64,000 nt of DNA from Tetradesmus obliquus (taxonomy: Eukaryota; Chlorophyta; Chlorophyceae; Sphaeropleales; Scenedesmaceae): assembly GCA_030272155.1 (NCBI GenBank), contig CP126199.1, positions 5,838,501 through 5,902,500 of the forward strand, written 5' to 3'. The notes under the pieces are model-generated. The model saw only the letters and a program-made list of their open reading frames with translations. It did not search any database and was not told where the DNA came from. Position 1 is the stretch's first letter. Every line of letters begins with the position of its first letter. Below, piece after piece: positions 61,454 to 64,000 of this stretch. Made by a program: the position numbers and the translations under genes.

Positions 61454-63522
61454 AAGGGGTACCCGCAAAAGCTGCAGAAGAGCTGTTGTTGAACCAAAAG
61501 ATGTCGTGCATGCTCAGAGGGATTCTGTGATGAGATCATTATTAGGGTGGTTTCAGCAGTTCGTGCTTTCTAACGACATTTGGTAGTGCCCCACCGTAGA
61601 GACACGACCGTTTGAGTGATTTTGCAACCACCGTGCCGCACGGCTCCGGGCGTAAAATATTGTGTTCGTAGTGGGTGCCACCACTTTGATGTGATAGTTC
61701 TAACACGTTTTAACATTTTTAAACGGCTGGATGTCCCAGCGCAGACCGCCGGGCGAAATCCTGCGGGAACTGCCAGTGCTACTGGGCGGCTGACATCCTT
61801 GCATACCACTGCCAGCTATTGTAGACTGCGAGCGCAGGCCACAACGGTTGTGTTTAGCATAAAAAAACATTGGGCGCAACATTTAGAAGCGTGCGGGCGG
61901 GCTGCGGTGACATGTAAAGTAGTGTACAATGGTCAAGTATGTTCAAGCTCCTTGCTACCTCCAAGCCGTCTTTTATGCTTGCCCTAGCCTTTGGAGTCGG
62001 CAGCTGAGCATACGATTGTAATAGTATGGCATGCAACAAACACTTTCAGAGGTTTTAACCCGTCCTCAAACTCCCTAACCAGCTGAACATGTACTTGGAA
62101 GCGCTTTCTCAAGGGTAGAGTGTGATGTATGCTTTGCCTCCAAGTTGGTGTGTGGTGCCGCCCGGAAGATGTCCAGTCCCTTGCAAATACGGCTTCTAGC
62201 CTACTAGCTGGTGTACAGCAAGTCTAATTAAGAAGAAAATGTCAGCAAGGGTGTGAATTGGTGTTGAGTGGCCTTGTACATAGTGACCGCCCACTAGCCT
62301 TTGGTGTACGGGGGTTGGGCACCGCCAGATCCTTGGGTTCAGGTGTGTACGCAACAAAAATGACATTACAAACAACATTTATATACACCCAACGCATGCC
62401 TAGAAGCACCAACATGCGATGTGATGTGCTGCAGAGTCGGAAACACACGCCACCCGCCCGGTAGCCGCCCAGTAGCAGGCCGCACTGCGGGTACACCGTA
62501 CTCAGCGCGCCGGCTGTCGTGGGTGTTAAAAAGTAGTTGCAAATAAATCATAAAGCGTGCAGGGTTCAGCAGGGAGGGTTACCGGGGGTTTGAGTACTAG
62601 CGCGAGTACCGCACTGGCAGTGCAGCGAGTACTCAGCCAGTACGCAGCCTGAGCATCAGGCCTGGCCAGCTGGGCCAGCCAGACTGTGCCACAGGCGGCT
62701 ATTCCAGCCAGTTTCATACAGGCACTGAGTCCTGATTCATGTGTTACATGTTGGGCAGCCCTGCTGTTTGGTGTCTAACATCGCAAATTTGCGCGCCGCT
62801 CAAGCCGCAACAGCATGTAGTGGTGGCAGGCCTAGCAACAGCATGCCACCAGCGTAGTAGGTGAAACCCATTTCAGCAGGTAGACAATGCGTGCGCTTCT
62901 GCTGATACCCTGCAAAATGCAAGTGCAAGGCGGGTCGGGGGGTTCACCTTATAAAGGCGCGCAACAAGGCGAACCCAGCCTCCGGGCAACATCAACACAT
63001 ACATAATGCTGTAAAGCTGTGCCAATATGTTGTTATGCGAACATAATCTTTTGCCAGGACAAGGTGGATGCAGGTTCATTGGAGGCACCTCACGACACTT
63101 CTGCATGCACATGTGGTGGAGAAGCGGTCCGCTGCAACGTACAGTACTACGTGCACTTCAACATCCACTGATTGCATGTGCATGCCAGCAGCCGCCAAAT
63201 GGTTTGTAAGCAACAACGCCGTGATGCAACCAGGGCCCTGTGTGTCTTCAGGGGCGCTCTGGCAACTCGACATGCCCACAACCATGAAGCTGCTGCATCT
63301 GACATTCAGCACGCGAGCGTCGTTACTGCTCAGAACAAAACGCCTACAGCCTTCATGTGCACATCACAAGTAAAGGGCAACTTTAGAATTGCTCTAGTTC
63401 AGAGGGACAGAATACAGTTGTGTCAGACACTGTCAGGTGGAAAAATTACAGCCGCGGTCGGATCACATCACACATGCAGAGCTTTGCACACAGCAAGATA
63501 TGCATGCGCTGCCATTGCAGAA

Positions 63523-63680
63523 TACAGTGATCAAGGCTGTCACGACTGTGTCACAGAACACATGAAGACCACAGCAACCGCACAATGCCCAGGCATCAAA
63601 ATACAGTGATTTGGGCTGTCACAACTGTGTAACAGAACACACCAAGACCACAGCCACCGCACAACGCCCAGGCATCAACC
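63523..63680. repeat. 79-bp tandem duplication
   Basis: Two adjacent units start TACAGTGAT at 63523 and 63602 and end CCCAGGCATCAA. They differ at about ten positions, so the duplication is not recent. Confidence 0.8.
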
Positions 63681-64000
63681 ACTTGCAGACAATTGGCCAC
63701 TCAGCAACAACAAGCACTGTAAACACCAACAACTGGAACCAACGCAGTGGCATCAACCACTTGCTGACAGCAATCGTGTGTGCAACCTGCCATCCACATA
63801 CGTGTGCTACAACACAAGGCTGGTGACACTGGTCTAAGCAGCACATGAGATTGCATCACGCTGTGCAATTGTTTGAACTGTCAGCAGGTGGCTGACTAGG
63901 ACAGCCCAGCACTAGTGACTAGTACTAGCAACACCGTCTATGTATGTCAGACCATGTATGTATGTTGTACGAACGACCGCATGTTCGCGGCACCAACGCT

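Larger units (their letters stand above)
60247..64000. other. 3.75 kb without a recognisable gene
   Basis: Open frames here are short, lack motifs and do not chain through splice sites. Contents that can be supported are the two copies of a 155-bp repeat (60405-60559 and 61297-61453) and a 79-bp tandem duplication (63523-63680). The stretch from about 61500 to 62600 is less CAG-rich than the genic part. It may be decayed transposon sequence. Confidence 0.45.

Overview
The window is nuclear DNA of a green alga, most likely a chlorophycean. The evidence is GC-rich, intron-dense genes with GT-AG introns, pervasive in-frame CAG/CTG/GCA tracts giving poly-Gln, poly-Ala and poly-Ser, TGTAA motifs downstream of several stop codons (the usual green-algal poly(A) signal), and a sperm-tail PG-rich repeat protein typical of organisms with flagella or the genes for them. 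I cannot name the species. No rRNA, functional tRNA, CRISPR array or prokaryotic operon is visible. Gene models were built by hand from splice sites; for ten host genes the exon phases close into one open frame.

Layout. 1-1500: no gene. 1501-5864 (-): leishmanolysin-like (M8) zinc metallopeptidase. 6773-7924 (+): intronless J-domain protein. 8735-10425 (+): small ubiquitin-fold protein. 11805-14342 (-): OTUD3-like deubiquitinase with a C-terminal SEC-C motif. 15090-18377 (+): PIG-W/GWT1 inositol acyltransferase of GPI-anchor synthesis. 18815-25157 (+): ESF1 ribosome-biogenesis factor. 26790-35081 (-): a giant (about 2306 aa) unrecognised protein with a cupredoxin-like segment and a Cys/His cluster. 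36973-41627 (+): probable organelle-targeted helical-repeat protein. 42452-46629 (+): STPG-repeat protein. 47190-53071 (+): spliceosomal PRP3. The host genes are unrelated housekeeping functions (proteostasis, GPI anchors, rRNA processing, splicing, organelle, cilium), as expected for a eukaryotic chromosome; several adjacent pairs are divergent or convergent.

54090-60246 is a nested transposon. A 274-bp LTR-type miniature element (two 68-bp LTRs, TG...CA ends, 5-bp target duplication TGGGG, tRNA-like interior with A and B boxes) has been split inside one LTR by a 5870-bp DNA transposon with perfect 30-bp CACTG terminal inverted repeats, a 3-bp target duplication (TCT) and GCTGAA-type subterminal repeats, the hallmarks of the CACTA/EnSpm superfamily. 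The DNA element carries two divergent genes that I do not recognise as a transposase, plus a 593-bp TG microsatellite. This is the most interesting part of the window.

60247-64000 shows no convincing gene, but holds two copies of a 155-bp dispersed repeat and a 79-bp tandem duplication.
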